Shown one piece after another: positions 24,438 to 33,206 of a stretch of DNA of 64,000 nt (positions are counted from its first letter, which is position 1; each line of letters opens with the position of its first letter). Both the position numbers and the translations under genes were made by a program. This DNA comes from Clostridia bacterium (GTDB lineage: Bacteria; Bacillota; Clostridia; Christensenellales; Aristaeellaceae): NCBI GenBank assembly GCA_017521565.1, contig JAFXCE010000037.1, positions 1-64,000 of the forward strand, given 5' to 3'. Below the pieces are notes generated by a model. It was given only the letters and a program-made list of their open reading frames with translations. It was not told the DNA's origin and ran no database searches.

Positions 24438-26298
24438 AGTAATACTTAACCTCCTGAATCGCAGGCTTCTCGGTTCTGTCCGCAAAGACGATGCCGTTGC
24501 CGGAGAACTCATAGTCCGCCGGACGATCGTCAAAGTCGCCGCCGTAGCGGATCACTTCACGGCCGGTCACTTCATCCTTGACCATGATGGCCTGGTCGAT
24601 ATAGTCCCAGATATAGCCGCCCTGCATCATCGGGTAGCTGTCCACCAGATCATAGTAGGACTTCAGGCCACCGAGGGAGTTGCCCATGTCGTGCATGTAT
24701 TCGCACAGGATGAACGGCTTGGGCGGATCGTTGTCCAGATACGCCTTGACCTTCGCCGGCGGGGTATACATGTGGCTCTCCATGTCGGAGATGCGATCCT
24801 TATACGCCGGCGCGTTGAACACGCCCTCGTAATGCACCAGACGGCTCGGATCCGTCTCCTTGAAGAACTTGTTCATCTTCACCAGCACCTCGCCCGCATA
24901 GGACTCATTGCCCAGGGACCAGAACAGGATGGACGCGTGATTCTTGAAGGTTTCAAAGTTGGTCTTTGCGCGGTCGAGCACGACGGCCTCCCACTCCGGC
25001 AGGCTGCCCGGCACGTTCCAGCTCGGCTCAATACCGCCGGCCTTCTGCCAGGAACCATGCGTTTCAAGGTTGGTCTCCGACATCATGTAGATGCCGGCCT
25101 CGTCGCAGCGGCGATAGAAGGACAGGCGGTCCGGATAATGGCAGGTGCGCACAGCGTTGATGTTGTTGCGCAGCATGCAGTTGATATCCCAGATTTCGTC
25201 CTCATCGGTGATCACGCGGCCGGAGCGGCAGTTCCACTCGTGGCGGTTCACGCCGTTGATGACCAGGCGCTCGCCGTTGAACATCATGACCTTGTTCACA
25301 ATCTCGATCTTGCGGAAGCCGATGGGCTGCGGCACAATCTCGATGACCTCGCCGTTTTCGCCCAGCAGGCGGATCTCAAGGGTATACAGATTCGGATGAT
25401 GGTTGTGCCAGAGCTTGACCTGACCCGGCATGTCCATGGCAAGGGTCAGCTTTTCCTCGGCGTAGTCCTCGGCAGAGGCGAGCACCGTATCGCCGTCCTT
25501 GACGCAGGCAGCAACCTTCACGGCGCAGCCGCTGATCTTGAGATCAACCGAAACCTTGCCCTCAAGGTTTTTGAGGTTGACCGTCGGCTTGGCCCACAGG
25601 TCCTCCACGTGCGCCTTCGGCTTGGCCAGAAGGCTTACGCTTCTGAAGATGCCGAAGAAGCGGAAGAAATCCTGATCCTCGAGATACGCAGCGGTAGAGC
25701 GCTTATGCACCTCGACGCAAAGGGTATTGCCGGTCTCGCGGATCGCGTCCGTCAGATCGAACTCGGACGGCGTAAAGGTATCCTCGGCATAGCCCAGGAA
25801 CACGCCGTTGAGCCAGACGTACATCGCCTGCTCCACGCCCTCGAAGCGGACCACCACGCGCTTGCCGCGCAGCGCCTCGTCAAGGTCGAATTTGCAGACA
25901 TAAGAGCCGACCGGGTTATAATCCGCCTCGGAGAACTGACCCTCCATCACAACGCCCGGCACGCCGGAGAACGCCGGACGGCGATAATAATGTCCCTCCC
26001 ACGGATACATCGTGTTGATGTAGTGAATCTTGTCATAGCCGGCCATTTCAATGTGGCACGGAACGGCAATGTCGTCAAACGCAGAGACGTCAAAGCCCTC
26101 TTCGTAGAAATTCGCCGGACGGGAAGCAGCGTTCACGGAATACGCGAACTTCCATACGCCGTTGAGGGACTGGCAGAGCGTCTGCTTGCCGGCCTTGGCG
26201 TCCGCCTCGGTTTCATAGTAGAGATGATCGCTGTGGGCATCAACCTGACCGACGCGGAACATGCGCGGATCGTCGAGCCACTTGATGTTGGGCTGCAT
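24421..26298 (-). CDS. lacL: Beta-galactosidase large subunit LacL
   Basis: 625 residues, as expected of LacL. GH2 sugar-binding, immunoglobulin-like and TIM-barrel domains are in order. The acid/base glutamate is in WSLGNES, the nucleophile in FILCEYMHDMGNSLGG, and SETNLETHG is the conserved GH2 barrel motif. It ends EVKYYYGLHK, exactly where the fused enzymes continue into the domain supplied here by LacM. AGGAGG precedes the ATG, and a TTTACA-18-TATAAT promoter sits at 26356-26385. No permease or lac regulator lies next to it. Confidence 0.94.
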   Translation of the reverse strand: MQPNIKWLDDPRMFRVGQVDAHSDHLYYETEADAKAGKQTLCQSLNGVWKFAYSVNAASRPANFYEEGFDVSAFDDIAVPCHIEMAGYDKIHYINTMYPWEGHYYRRPAFSGVPGVVMEGQFSEADYNPVGSYVCKFDLDEALRGKRVVVRFEGVEQAMYVWLNGVFLGYAEDTFTPSEFDLTDAIRETGNTLCVEVHKRSTAAYLEDQDFFRFFGIFRSVSLLAKPKAHVEDLWAKPTVNLKNLEGKVSVDLKISGCAVKVAACVKDGDTVLASAEDYAEEKLTLAMDMPGQVKLWHNHHPNLYTLEIRLLGENGEVIEIVPQPIGFRKIEIVNKVMMFNGERLVINGVNRHEWNCRSGRVITDEDEIWDINCMLRNNINAVRTCHYPDRLSFYRRCDEAGIYMMSETNLETHGSWQKAGGIEPSWNVPGSLPEWEAVVLDRAKTNFETFKNHASILFWSLGNESYAGEVLVKMNKFFKETDPSRLVHYEGVFNAPAYKDRISDMESHMYTPPAKVKAYLDNDPPKPFILCEYMHDMGNSLGGLKSYYDLVDSYPMMQGGYIWDYIDQAIMVKDEVTGREVIRYGGDFDDRPADYEFSGNGIVFADRTEKPAIQEVKYYYGLHK

Positions 26299-26355
26299 AC
26301 CGGTTAACCTCCTGTGTATATACAGATTGTGTGATGCAGAGTATCCTTATATAGC

Positions 26356-26385
26356 ATTATACCCTACATCGCTTCCCGGTGTAAA
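26356..26385 (-). promoter_or_regulatory. Promoter of lacLM
   Basis: On the minus strand TTTACA (26380-26385) and TATAAT (26356-26361) are separated by 18 bp. Confidence 0.7.
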
Positions 26386-26434
26386 GGGGCGTATCTTTTT
26401 TCCCGGCAGTCAATACATTTTAACGCGGATAATA

Positions 26435-26464
26435 TTGACATCATTTCCCGCAGCGCCATATAAT
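26435..26464 (+). promoter_or_regulatory. Promoter of the MacB-type ABC operon
   Basis: TTGACA (26435-26440), 18-bp spacer, TATAAT (26459-26464). Confidence 0.87.
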
Positions 26465-26469
26465 AAAAA

Positions 26470-26493
26470 CATAAAAACGAAATCGTTTTCATG
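26470..26493. promoter_or_regulatory. Imperfect 24-bp palindrome at the ABC operon transcription start
   Basis: Half-sites CATAAAAACGA and TCGTTTTCATG, separated by AA, are complementary at 10 of 11 positions. They begin 5 bases after the -10 box, an ideal repressor site. The TetR-family gene ending this operon is the obvious candidate regulator; that link is inference. Confidence 0.6.
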
Positions 26494-26525
26494 TTTTTAC
26501 CCTCGCAATCAAGGAGGCATTTTCC

Positions 26526-27230
26526 GTGGGCTACATCACCTTTGAAAACGTCTGTAAGTATTATCAGACGGGCGATACCGTCGTGAAGGCGGTGGACAAC
26601 GTCAACTTCACCATCGAGAAAGGCGAGTTCTGCGTGGTGCTCGGGCCTTCCGGCGCGGGCAAGACGACCGTGCTCAACCTGCTTGGCGGCATGGATAAGG
26701 CAACAAGCGGAAAAATCACCGTCGACGGCAAAGAAATCACCGGCATGCGCGGTCCGCAGCTGACGCAGTACCGCCGCCACGACGTAGGCTTCGTCTTCCA
26801 GTTCTACAACCTCATGCCCAACCTGACCGCGCTTGAAAACGTCGAGCTCGCGCGTCAGGTCTGCCGCCAGCACGCGCTCGATCCCAGAACCGTCATGGAG
26901 CAGGTCGGCCTTGGCGAGCGCCTGAGCAATTTCCCGGCGCAGCTCTCCGGCGGCGAGCAGCAGCGCGTGTCCATTGCGCGCGCGCTGTGCAAGAATCCCG
27001 CGCTTCTTTTGTGCGACGAGCCGACCGGCGCGCTGGATTCCAAGACCGGCGTACAGGTACTCTCGCTCCTCAAGGACGTCTGCAAAACCTACAACGCTAC
27101 GGTCGTCATCATCACGCACAACGCGCTGATCGCCCCGCTGGGCGACCGCGTCATCCGTGTCAAGAACGGCGCCATCGCTTCCATCGAGCTCAATGAGCAT
27201 CCTGCGGATGTGGGTGATATCGTATGGTAA
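26526..27230 (+). CDS. ABC transporter ATP-binding protein (MacB/LolD type)
   Basis: 234 residues beginning at GTG 26526, with AAGGAGG just upstream. Motifs are Walker A GPSGAGKT, the Q-loop region [20 protein letters not shown], signature LSGGEQQR, Walker [13 protein letters not shown] and H-loop IITHN. The sequence belongs to the MacB/LolD/FtsE-like group that drives FtsX-fold permeases rather than importers. It overlaps the permease gene by 7 bases and heads a four-gene operon with permease, HlyD-like adaptor and TetR regulator. Likely exports or mechanically remodels something in the envelope, for example a peptide or drug. Confidence 0.95.
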   Translation: MGYITFENVCKYYQTGDTVVKAVDNVNFTIEKGEFCVVLGPSGAGKTTVLNLLGGMDKATSGKITVDGKEITGMRGPQLTQYRRHDVGFVFQFYNLMPNLTALENVELARQVCRQHALDPRTVMEQVGLGERLSNFPAQLSGGEQQRVSIARALCKNPALLLCDEPTGALDSKTGVQVLSLLKDVCKTYNATVVIITHNALIAPLGDRVIRVKNGAIASIELNEHPADVGDIVW

Positions 27231-29545
27231 GCAGACGGGCGGGCAACACGCTCAAAAAGAAACTCTACCGCGACATGCGCCGTGCTGCGATGCAGTTTCT
27301 CTCCATCATCGTCCTGTGCATGCTGGGTACGTTCGCTTTTGCCGCGCTCGACGGCATGGCGCGCATGACCCGCACGACAATTGACACCTATTTTGAGGAA
27401 AACAACCTCGCCAATTTCTGGGTGACGCTCCCCTCGGGCATCGACCGGACGGCGCTTGACAAGCTCAACGCTGTCGAAGGCGTAGAGGAGGTCATCGCCC
27501 GCTCGGTCACGGACCTTGAAACAACGCTGGGCAACAACATCAACGTGAACGTCACCGCTTACGACGGCGCCATGACCATCAACACGCCGCTGCTGCGCAC
27601 GGGCGAGCGCCTCGATCCCGCCGACCTGCGCGGCTGCCTGATTCAGGAGCGCTTTGCCGCCGTACAGGGGCTGTCCGTCGGCGACCGCATCAGCGTCAAG
27701 CTCGGCGGCGAGGAACACACCTTCGTTATCCGCGGCGTCGCTGTCAGCCCGGAATATGTCGCGCTCTCTCGCGGCGTCGCGGCGGATCCGGAAAAATACG
27801 GCTTCATCCTCATCAACGCGCGCGCGCTGCCCATGCTGCCGCTGACGCAGGCCGTCGTCACCCTGGCCGAGGGCGCAAACCCCGGCGCTGTTCAGGCTGC
27901 CATCGAGGCTGCCCTGCCCGACGCGCTGGTGCTGGGTCGCAGCGCGCACACCAGCACCGCCCGCTGCGACAACGACGCGGCGATGTTTGAAAACATGACG
28001 CTCATCTTCCCGATTCTGGCTTACGCCGTCGCGGGCCTGATCGTCATGACGACGCTCTCGCGCATGATCGACAATCAGCGCCTGCAGATGGGCACGCTCA
28101 AGGCACTGGGCTTTTCCGCCCGGCAGATCCGCGGGCATTATCTCTCCTACGCCGTCGTCCCCTCCTTCATCGGCGCGCTGCTGGGCACGGTCATCGGCCA
28201 TGTCACGCTGCCGCCGCTTCTGTGGGATGCGCTGATGATGCAGAGCGAAATGCCCTATCGCCTGCGCCCGCCAATCTCCATCCCCGCATGGAGCATGGTC
28301 GCGCTGACGGTCGTCATGAGCGTCGCCATCTGCTATCTCACCTACCGCAAATCCGCCAAGGAGACAACCGCTGCTCTCCTTCGCCCGAAGCCGCCCAAGG
28401 ACGGCAAGCGCATTCTCTTTGAGCGCATCACCCCGCTGTGGAAGCGTCTCTCCTTCAACAGCAAGATGATCATCCGCAACCTGATGCGCAATAAAATGCG
28501 CACGTTCATGTCCTTTGTCGGCCTGCTGACCTGCACGTCGCTGATCATCACGTCCTTTGGCCTGCAGGATTCCGTCACGCGCCTGGCCCGCCGGTACTAT
28601 ACCTGTACGCTGCGCTACGACGTACGCGCCAACCTCACAGGCCAGACCGGCACCGCAGAAAGCTACGAGCGCAGGCTGAACGCCGACCGCGTGGAATGCC
28701 TGATGGAACAGGGCGTCACGCTCCGGGCCGCATCCGATGCGCGCACCACGACGCTCACCGTCCTGCGCGGCGATCAGACCCTCCAGCATCTGGGCAAGGA
28801 CGAAACCTTTGTCACGCTTGATACCGGCTTCCTCGCCGTCACCTACAAGCTCGCCGATACGCTTGACATTCACCCGGGCGATACGGTGCGCATCCTTCTC
28901 CCCGGCGACGACGAGGCCATTTCCATCACCGTCTCCCAGATCGTGCACAACAACACCGTGCAGGGCGTCTACATGGATACGGCGACATGGGAATCGCTGC
29001 GCAAGGGTGCCTTCACGCCGACGGCCATCCAGATCGCCGGGCCGGGCGAGGGCTGCATCGCCGAGCTCGAGGACATGGACGAAGTGGACAGCCTTGATTA
29101 TCCGCCCCAGCAGATCGCGGACATGGTCGAAATGCTCGACGCGCTGTCCTCCGTCTTCTCCCTGCTGACCGTCATCGCGCTCCTGCTCGCGTTTGTCATC
29201 TGCTACAACATGGGCCTGATGAACTTTGTCGAGCGCGTGCGCGAATATGCGACGCTCAAGGTACTGGGCTATCATCAAAAGGAAATCCGCAGCCTGATCC
29301 TGAATGAGAACCTGATCATCGCCGTGCTCGGCGTGCTGGGCGGCGTTTATCCGGGATACCTGCTCACGGACGTGGTCATGCATTCCTGCGAACCGGAGGC
29401 CGCGTTCTATCCCGGCGTCCCCGCGCTCAATTCCGTAATCACCGCCTGCCTGATCTCCTTCTTCTTCTCGATCTTCATTCAGCTTCTGCTCACCCGCAAG
29501 GTACGCACGATCGACATGGTCGAAGCGCTCAAGTCCGTGGAGTAG
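27224..29545 (+). CDS. FtsX/MacB-like ABC permease
   Basis: 773 residues with the double-FtsX layout. One helix lies near 15-40 followed by a large extracellular domain (about 45-255), three helices near 260-390 (containing LKALGFSARQIRGHYLSYA), another helix near 425-445 with a second external domain (to about 635), and three helices near 640-765 including EYATLKVLGYHQKEIRSLIL. The LK-LG--- cytoplasmic loops are the ATPase coupling motifs. It is cotranslated with the ATPase. Such permeases do not import solutes but move lipophilic or peptide substrates or transmit force. Confidence 0.92.
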   Translation: MVSRRAGNTLKKKLYRDMRRAAMQFLSIIVLCMLGTFAFAALDGMARMTRTTIDTYFEENNLANFWVTLPSGIDRTALDKLNAVEGVEEVIARSVTDLETTLGNNINVNVTAYDGAMTINTPLLRTGERLDPADLRGCLIQERFAAVQGLSVGDRISVKLGGEEHTFVIRGVAVSPEYVALSRGVAADPEKYGFILINARALPMLPLTQAVVTLAEGANPGAVQAAIEAALPDALVLGRSAHTSTARCDNDAAMFENMTLIFPILAYAVAGLIVMTTLSRMIDNQRLQMGTLKALGFSARQIRGHYLSYAVVPSFIGALLGTVIGHVTLPPLLWDALMMQSEMPYRLRPPISIPAWSMVALTVVMSVAICYLTYRKSAKETTAALLRPKPPKDGKRILFERITPLWKRLSFNSKMIIRNLMRNKMRTFMSFVGLLTCTSLIITSFGLQDSVTRLARRYYTCTLRYDVRANLTGQTGTAESYERRLNADRVECLMEQGVTLRAASDARTTTLTVLRGDQTLQHLGKDETFVTLDTGFLAVTYKLADTLDIHPGDTVRILLPGDDEAISITVSQIVHNNTVQGVYMDTATWESLRKGAFTPTAIQIAGPGEGCIAELEDMDEVDSLDYPPQQIADMVEMLDALSSVFSLLTVIALLLAFVICYNMGLMNFVERVREYATLKVLGYHQKEIRSLILNENLIIAVLGVLGGVYPGYLLTDVVMHSCEPEAAFYPGVPALNSVITACLISFFFSIFIQLLLTRKVRTIDMVEALKSVE

Positions 29546-29798
29546 CATGGGGACGCCGATCCGGGAAACTCGCATGGTCGCGTAAGCGCTCCTTGCGATT
29601 TCCCACGCCCGCCTCGCTCATTGCGTCCACTGGACGCGCCCGGCTTCGGTGCCAAACCCGCCCGGGGACATTGTCCCTTGACCCAATTCCGCTTCGTGGC
29701 AGATCTGCAGGGGCGGGGCTCTGCTCCTCCCGGCGTAGGGGCGGATATCATCCGCCCTCGAATGGATACTCACTCCAATTTCAGAAAGGAACATCGTC
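29546..29798. repeat. Intergenic repeat cluster inside the ABC operon
   Basis: Contains a sequence related to 5626-5690 (GCCAAACCCGCC and CCCTTGACCCA shared) at about 29640-29695, and a dispersed GC-rich repeat unit at 29709-29731 (AGGGGCGGGGCTCTGCTCCT), plus a partial GTAGGGGCGGAT unit at 29735. No gene seen. Confidence 0.6.
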
Positions 29799-30839
29799 AT
29801 GAAAACCAAGCTCTCCGTCTTTGCCGCGCTCCTCATGGTCCTGACGCTTGCCGCCGCATGCGCGCTGGGCGCCACCGCCAACGCCGCCATCGTCGCGCCC
29901 GACACCACCAAGATCACCGCGCCGTTTTCCGGCACGCTCCTCCCCTTTGACCTGACAGCAGGCGAGGCTGTCGCCGCAGGCGATCTGCTCTTTCAGCTGG
30001 ACACCACGCCCGTCTATGCCGCGCAGAGCGGCAAGGTGGCCGCCGTGTTCGCCGCCGAGGGCGACGACGCTTCCGGCGTGCAGAGCCGCTACGGCGCGCT
30101 GGCCGTCATTGAGCCGACGAATCCGCTGTACATCGATGCGGATACCGTCAACGCTTATGACGACGACGAGAACCGCTATCTGCACGCAGGCGAGACGCTC
30201 TATCTGAAGTGCGGCAACGAAAAGGGCGAAGGCCGCGTAACCAGCGTCATGGGCAAAAAGTACATCGTCGAGGTGCTCTCCGGCGATTTTGAGGTCGACG
30301 ACCTTGTGCGCTGCTTCCGCGAGAGCGCGATGCCCAACGACAGCGAAACCGGCCGCGGCAAGGTCAAGCGCTATGACGACGTAAACGTCAGCGCGGCGGG
30401 CCGCGTGGCAAAGGTTCATGTGCAGCCGGGCGACGCCGTCGCCATGGGCGATCTGCTCTTTGAAACCATTGATGCGCTGAGCGCGAAGGGCGTCTCTCCC
30501 GAAATCGCTGCGCCCGTTTCCGGCGCGGTCACGGCGCTGTATGCCGCCTCCGGCGCGCAGGTTTATCGCGGCATGCTCCTGTGCGAAATCGCAAGCCTTG
30601 AAACCCTTGAGCTGAGCGCCGAAGTCGACGAGCTGGATCTGAGCAGCATCCGCGTGGGCGACGTGCTCAGCTATACGCTCGACGCTTACGCTGACAAGGC
30701 GTTCTCCGGTACGATCACGGAAATCCGCCCGCTCGGCTCCCCGCGCCAGAATGCCGCATACTTTGATGTGCGCATCACGGCGCCCGAGGGCGTCACCGTC
30801 CTGCCGGGCATGAACGCGACCGTCACCATCAGCGAATAA
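29799..30839 (+). CDS. HlyD/RND-type periplasmic adaptor-like protein
   Basis: 346 residues with an N-terminal signal/anchor (MKTKLSVFAALLMVLTLAAA). Two lipoyl-like half-motifs are recognisable: TKITAPFSGTLLPFDLTAGE followed by AVAAGDLLFQLDT, and VQPGDAVAMGDLLFETID with PEIAAPVSGAVTALYAASG. The C-terminal beta-barrel part ends VLPGMNATVTISE, as in HlyD/MacA adaptors. AAAGGA precedes the ATG. Together with the ATPase and permease it completes a MacAB-like complex; in a monoderm it may form an extracellular scaffold. Third gene of the operon, 253 bases after the permease across a repeat cluster. Confidence 0.85.
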   Translation: MKTKLSVFAALLMVLTLAAACALGATANAAIVAPDTTKITAPFSGTLLPFDLTAGEAVAAGDLLFQLDTTPVYAAQSGKVAAVFAAEGDDASGVQSRYGALAVIEPTNPLYIDADTVNAYDDDENRYLHAGETLYLKCGNEKGEGRVTSVMGKKYIVEVLSGDFEVDDLVRCFRESAMPNDSETGRGKVKRYDDVNVSAAGRVAKVHVQPGDAVAMGDLLFETIDALSAKGVSPEIAAPVSGAVTALYAASGAQVYRGMLLCEIASLETLELSAEVDELDLSSIRVGDVLSYTLDAYADKAFSGTITEIRPLGSPRQNAAYFDVRITAPEGVTVLPGMNATVTISE

Positions 30840-30867
30840 CCCCATCTCACATCAGGAGGTGTACACC

Positions 30868-31452
30868 ATGGCGCTTCCCTTCACCGACGAACAGCGGCAA
30901 AAAATCCGCGCCCTGCTGTTTGAAAGCGCGCAGCGCCGTGCCCTGAGCGACGGCATACAAAAGACCTCGCTGGACGCGCTGACCTCCGACGCAGGCATCT
31001 CAAAGTCCTCATTTTACAAGTTTTACGGCAGCAAAGAGCAGCTCTTTCTTGAGGTTGCCTCCAGCTGGGAAACGCAGATCCTCTCCTCCGCCGCAAAGAC
31101 GCTGAGCCGTCGGGAGGGCATGAGCAACAAGGCCCGCGCAGCCGCGTTTGTCTTTGCCGTCTTTGAGGCGATCCATCAGCTGGGCATCGCGCGTTTCCTT
31201 CGCGAGGATCTCCCCTATCTGAGTTCCTTCCTGCCGGAGCCCGAGGCCAGAGCGCACTGTCTGACCTCCGCAAGAAGCATCTTTGACAGCCTTCGCGAGG
31301 CACAGATCTGTTTCACCGCGCCGGATGAAACCGTCCTCTCCGTGATCCAGTTTCTCTATCTCTCCATCCTCAACATCGGCGATCTGGGCGCCGGCTTTTT
31401 CCCCGCGCTGCAGACGCTCGTGCAGAGCGCCTGCGAGCAGCTGGTGGCATAA
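30868..31452 (+). CDS. TetR-family regulator
   Basis: 194 residues. The N-terminal HTH includes LFESAQRRALSDGIQKTSLD, then LTSDAGISKSSFYKFYGSKEQLF, the TetR signature with KFYGSKE replacing the common YYYF-sKe. The C-terminal half is an all-helical ligand or dimer domain. ATG 30868 was chosen because AGGAGG is 8 bases upstream; a GTG at 30859 falls on that site. As the last gene of the ABC operon it likely represses the promoter at 26435 through the 26470-26493 palindrome. Confidence 0.92.
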   Translation: MALPFTDEQRQKIRALLFESAQRRALSDGIQKTSLDALTSDAGISKSSFYKFYGSKEQLFLEVASSWETQILSSAAKTLSRREGMSNKARAAAFVFAVFEAIHQLGIARFLREDLPYLSSFLPEPEARAHCLTSARSIFDSLREAQICFTAPDETVLSVIQFLYLSILNIGDLGAGFFPALQTLVQSACEQLVA

Positions 31453-31505
31453 GCGCGGGCCATGCCCGCAGCATGATCGCCCGTCCCATTTTCTTTTCAT
31501 AGCAA

Positions 31506-31535
31506 AAAACGAGGCTGACTTCGGTCAGCCTCGTT
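31506..31535. terminator. Bidirectional terminator between tetR and mgtE
   Basis: AAAACGAGGCTGAC and GTCAGCCTCGTTT flank TTCG. Confidence 0.94.
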
Positions 31536-31556
31536 TGCTTATATCCGATTTTGAAT

Positions 31557-32915
31557 TTACAGTCCCAGCATAACCGTCGCAATCATGAAATACAGCAGCA
31601 GCGCCGCCGCGTCGACGATGGTCGTGATCATCGGGCTCGCCATCACGGCCGGGTCAAGGCCCAGCTTCTTCGCGCCCATCGGCAGAAGACAGCCCACAGC
31701 CGCCGCCAGCACGATCGCAAAGAGCAGCGTGATGGACACCACGGCGGAGATCATGACGCTCGTACCAGAGAAGAGCATCATGCGCGCCATATTGACCGCC
31801 GCCAGCGCCGCGCCGGAGACGACCGCCACGCGCACTTCCTTCCAAAGAACGCGCAGCCAGTTATGCAGCTCCACCTCGCCCAGCGCCATGTTGCGGATAA
31901 TCGTGACCGAGGTCTGGCTGCCCGAGTTACCGGCGGAGCCTGTGAGCATCGGGATGAACGCCGTAAGCACAACGGCCCCGGCAAGCACGCTTTCAAAGCT
32001 GGTGATGATTGTGGAGGAAAGCGTCGCAGAGAGCATCATGATCATCAGCCACGGCAGACGGTGCGCCACCAGATGGAATACGCCCGCGTCCATATATTCC
32101 TCGTCGGAAGGAATAATAGCCGCCATCTTCTTGATGTCCTCGGTGTTCTCCTCGGTAATGACGTCGACGATATCGTCGATGGTGATGATACCGACCAGGC
32201 GGTTTTCCTTGTCGGTGACGGCGATACTCGTCAGGTCGTATTTCTGGAAATCGTCCGCGACGGTCTCCTGATCGTCCGTCGTATAGGCGGATACGATGTT
32301 GGTATCCATGATATCGCGGATATAGGTGCTCTCCGGCGCGATGATCAATTTGCGCAGGGAGACCTGACCGACCAGCCTGCGCTGCTCGTCGATGACGTAG
32401 CAGGTATAGACGGTCTCCTTGTCAATGCCGGTGCGGCGGATATAATCCATCGCCTTGCGGACGGTGAAATAGTCCCTCAGGTCGACGTATTCGATCGTCA
32501 TCAGCGTGCCGGCGCTGTTCTCCGGATAATTGAGGAACTGGTTGATCAGCTTCCGGGTGCTCTCGTCCGCATTGGCAAGCACCTTCTTGACGACGTTGGC
32601 GGGCATCTCCTCAAGGAAGTCAACCGTATCGTCAAGGAACATGTCATCCACCAGCGCCTTGAGTTCGGCGTTGGTCGCGCTCTCCGCGATGAGCTGCTGC
32701 TGATCGCTGTTCATGTAGGAGAACACATCCGAGGAGATGTCCTTGGGCAGCATACGGAAGAGCTTGATCACCCGCGGGCTGTCCTCGACCTCCTCAAGGC
32801 CCTCTGCAATATCCACCGGCAGACACTCTGCCGCTTTTCTCTTAAAATCCTGAATCCTGCCCGCATCCATCAGCGAAAGCAGCTCCAGAAAATCTCTGCG
32901 GAATTCATCCTCCAT
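31557..32915 (-). CDS. mgtE: Magnesium transporter MgtE
   Basis: 452 residues, usual MgtE length. An N-terminal superhelical domain (about 1-130), two CBS domains (about 135-255, TIRDIMDTNIVSAYTTDD and LTSIAVTDKENRLVGIITID) and a C-terminal membrane domain with five helices (about 280-452) are present. The Mg2+-selective pore region is AFIPMLTGSAGNSGSQTS and the closing helix-binding GLDPAVMASPMITTIVD holds the conserved aspartates. The channel gates on cytoplasmic Mg2+ through the N/CBS domains. AAGGAGG precedes the ATG. It has an unusually long leader (about 230 nt) with a small ORF and a terminator; see the separate entries. Confidence 0.96.
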   Translation of the reverse strand: MEDEFRRDFLELLSLMDAGRIQDFKRKAAECLPVDIAEGLEEVEDSPRVIKLFRMLPKDISSDVFSYMNSDQQQLIAESATNAELKALVDDMFLDDTVDFLEEMPANVVKKVLANADESTRKLINQFLNYPENSAGTLMTIEYVDLRDYFTVRKAMDYIRRTGIDKETVYTCYVIDEQRRLVGQVSLRKLIIAPESTYIRDIMDTNIVSAYTTDDQETVADDFQKYDLTSIAVTDKENRLVGIITIDDIVDVITEENTEDIKKMAAIIPSDEEYMDAGVFHLVAHRLPWLMIMMLSATLSSTIITSFESVLAGAVVLTAFIPMLTGSAGNSGSQTSVTIIRNMALGEVELHNWLRVLWKEVRVAVVSGAALAAVNMARMMLFSGTSVMISAVVSITLLFAIVLAAAVGCLLPMGAKKLGLDPAVMASPMITTIVDAAALLLYFMIATVMLGL

Positions 32916-32981
32916 GGGAATTCCCTCCTTCATTTTCAGATTTTGATCCCTGAAAATGCAGGCTATACCCAAAAACGGCGC

Positions 32982-33011
32982 AAAAACGCGCACAGCATCC
33001 GGCTGCGCGCG
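32982..33011 (-). terminator. Leader terminator upstream of mgtE
   Basis: On the minus strand CGCGCGCAGC and GCTGTGCGCG form a 10-bp stem (one G-U) around CGGAT, followed by TTTTTG and again TTTTTG. It lies inside the mgtE leader, about 70 bases before the start codon, so transcription of mgtE must read through it. Confidence 0.8.
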
Positions 33012-33058
33012 CTCTGCCCTTCGGTTTTAAATCGATAAACGGCAGAAAGACGCAGCCG
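33000..33058 (-). promoter_or_regulatory. Candidate antiterminator pairing in the mgtE leader
   Basis: On the minus strand CGGCTGCG (33051-33058, inside the leader peptide codons) is exactly complementary to CGCAGCCG (33000-33007), which includes most of the 5' arm of the leader terminator. The two pairings are mutually exclusive. Confidence 0.55.
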
Positions 33059-33119
33059 ACGGCGCATGCGCCCGGCGTTCTCGGGGTTTGCCCGCCACGC
33101 TACTGGGATAATCGTCCAC
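33027..33119 (-). CDS. Candidate mgtE leader peptide
   Basis: A 30-residue frame starts at GTG 33119 with GGAGGTG spaced 6 bases upstream; an ATG at 33134 in the same frame would add five residues but has a poor site. The peptide begins MDDYP, has KPRERR in the middle and ends FCRLSI. Acidic residues next to proline followed by an arginine-rich stretch recall the MgtL leader peptide of enterobacterial mgtA, where such sequences destabilise ribosomes at low Mg2+. The stop lies 16 bases before the leader terminator, the classic attenuator distance. No homolog is known to me; expression is unproven. Confidence 0.5.
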   Translation of the reverse strand: MDDYPSSVAGKPRERRAHAPSAASFCRLSI

Positions 33120-33154
33120 GTCTTTCACCTCCATATTGTCTTTATCCACGTTTA

Positions 33155-33183
33155 ACAATACGCCGATTTTGCACATTTGTCAA
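33155..33183 (-). promoter_or_regulatory. Promoter of the mgtE leader
   Basis: On the minus strand TTGACA (33178-33183) and TATTGT (33155-33160) are separated by 17 bp, placing the start near 33148. Confidence 0.7.
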
Positions 33184-33206
33184 CCCGCACGCGCCAAATA
33201 ACGGCA

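Noticed and set aside
23490-26298. A frameshifted, broken lacZ
   Set aside because: Sizes, the position of the split and the short overlap match functional LacL/LacM subunits, and both parts have proper starts and intact motifs.
32915-33160. M-box (ykoK) magnesium riboswitch upstream of mgtE
   Set aside because: The conserved M-box blocks are absent from the leader on the minus strand; a peptide/terminator arrangement explains the structure better.
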